Source: an uncultured Clostridia bacterium
GTDB lineage: Bacteria > Bacillota > Clostridia > TANB77 > RGIG9151
DNA: 5,637 nucleotides
Reading direction: 5' to 3'
NCBI GenBank assembly: GCA_934500865.1
Contig: CAKSUD010000085.1
Location: 1-5,637, forward strand
Shown here: positions 5,186 through 5,637 of the stretch, one piece after another
How positions within the stretch are numbered: position 1 is the first letter of the stretch
Layout: every line of letters begins with the position of its first letter
The notes under the pieces: generated by a model
The model's input: only the letters and a program-made list of their open reading frames with translations
Database searches by the model: none
What the model was told of the DNA's origin: nothing
Program-made: the position numbers and the translations under genes

Positions 5186-5637
5186 TTACTTATCAATTAG
5201 CCAATCTAAAACATTCATCTTTTTTATTCCATTAAAATCTGCCACTGGGTCTATATCCATTGTAAGAATGTACTTAGGGTAATGGTCGTTAATTCCTTGA
5301 AGTGGAGCAAGTTCTTTTTCAAGTGTTGACTTTTCTCTTGTTGTATATGCTACTTGAAAATAAGTAAACCCTTCTTTATTTTCAGCAACAAAATCAATTT
5401 CTTTTTCGCCTGTCTTTCCAATATATACTTTGTATCCACGACGAACAAGTTCTAAATACACAATATTTTCTAAGATATGTCCTATATCTATATTTCTTCT
5501 TCCTAATATTGCATACCTCATTGTTACATCGGTTGCATAATATTTTTCGCCTGATTGCAGATATTGTTTTCCCTTTATATCGAAACGTGGAACTTTATTA
5601 AAAATATAGCATTCAACAAGAGAGTCTAAATAATTTT
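5186..5637 (-). CDS. DUF4143-type AAA ATPase, C-terminal part
   Basis: The frame stays open from the stop at 5186 to the right edge, giving 149 complete codons; the Met at 5521 is internal. The visible part is the C-terminal domain of a second ATPase of the DUF4143 family. In order: YLDSLVECYIFNKVPRFDIKG, EKYYATDVTMRYAILGRRN, IGHILENIVYLELVRRGYKV, the nuclease-fold-like EKEIDFVA, and YFQVAYT where the first protein has the ExK strand. GHILENIVYLEL with a following EIDF is very characteristic of the family. Glu and Asp of the PD-(D/E)XK-like core are present but the ExK position reads QVA, so a canonical metal-dependent nuclease site looks incomplete. The P-loop half lies outside the window. 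It is clearly a different subfamily from the neighbour at 3705-5012, so this is not a recent tandem duplication. Transcription ends at the shared hairpin 5115-5145. Confidence 0.88.
   Translation of the reverse strand, partial: NYLDSLVECYIFNKVPRFDIKGKQYLQSGEKYYATDVTMRYAILGRRNIDIGHILENIVYLELVRRGYKVYIGKTGEKEIDFVAENKEGFTYFQVAYTTREKSTLEKELAPLQGINDHYPKYILTMDIDPVADFNGIKKMNVLDWLIDK

Noticed and set aside
5186..5521. Complete 111-residue protein starting at 5521
   Set aside because: The frame continues without a stop to the window edge and the upstream residues fit the DUF4143 family, so the Met is internal to a truncated gene.

Overview
The window looks like chromosomal DNA of a low-GC Gram-positive bacterium, most likely a Clostridia-type gut or rumen organism. 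This rests on AT-rich coding sequence (about 32-40% GC in stretches counted by hand), A/T-ending codons, strong GGAGG-type ribosome binding sites, TGG for Trp, and Listeria-Bacteroides/InlB-type repeat proteins. The species cannot be named from the sequence.

Left part (1-3713): two convergent genes encode paralogous secreted proteins whose C-terminal half resembles the formylglycine-generating-enzyme/SUMF1 type of C-type lectin fold. The + strand copy (1-816) enters from the left edge and shows only its last 271 residues. The - strand copy (1615-3252, 545 aa) is complete, with a signal peptide, two InlB-like repeat modules and then the lectin-like domain. Its last ~58 codons are about 58-62% GC, far above the rest of the gene. 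Just after an RGG motif lies a run of codons that nearly all end in C, followed by GFRVVL. This is the architecture and codon pattern of a diversity-generating retroelement (DGR) variable region. No reverse transcriptase or template repeat is visible, so the idea depends on a source outside the window. Immediately upstream on the same strand is a 5'-truncated third family member (3273-3605), an InlB-like repeat with no start region or signal peptide.

The ~800 bp between the two convergent genes (817-1614) has no convincing intact gene. It holds a directly repeated 79-bp hairpin unit, three copies of a 27-bp REP-like imperfect palindrome, degenerate relatives of it, a possible decayed small ORF and several terminators. 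It looks like a landing zone for small non-autonomous elements.

Right part (3571-5637): three 33-bp tandem repeats run into the promoter of a full-length AAA ATPase with a C-terminal DUF4143 (PD-(D/E)XK-like) domain (3705-5012). A second DUF4143-type protein enters from the right edge on the - strand (5186-5637). The two converge on a shared bidirectional terminator at 5115-5145. The repeats and the truncated InlB fragment overlap, which suggests a recombination junction at about 3550-3660 that joined the ATPase module to the surface-protein locus.
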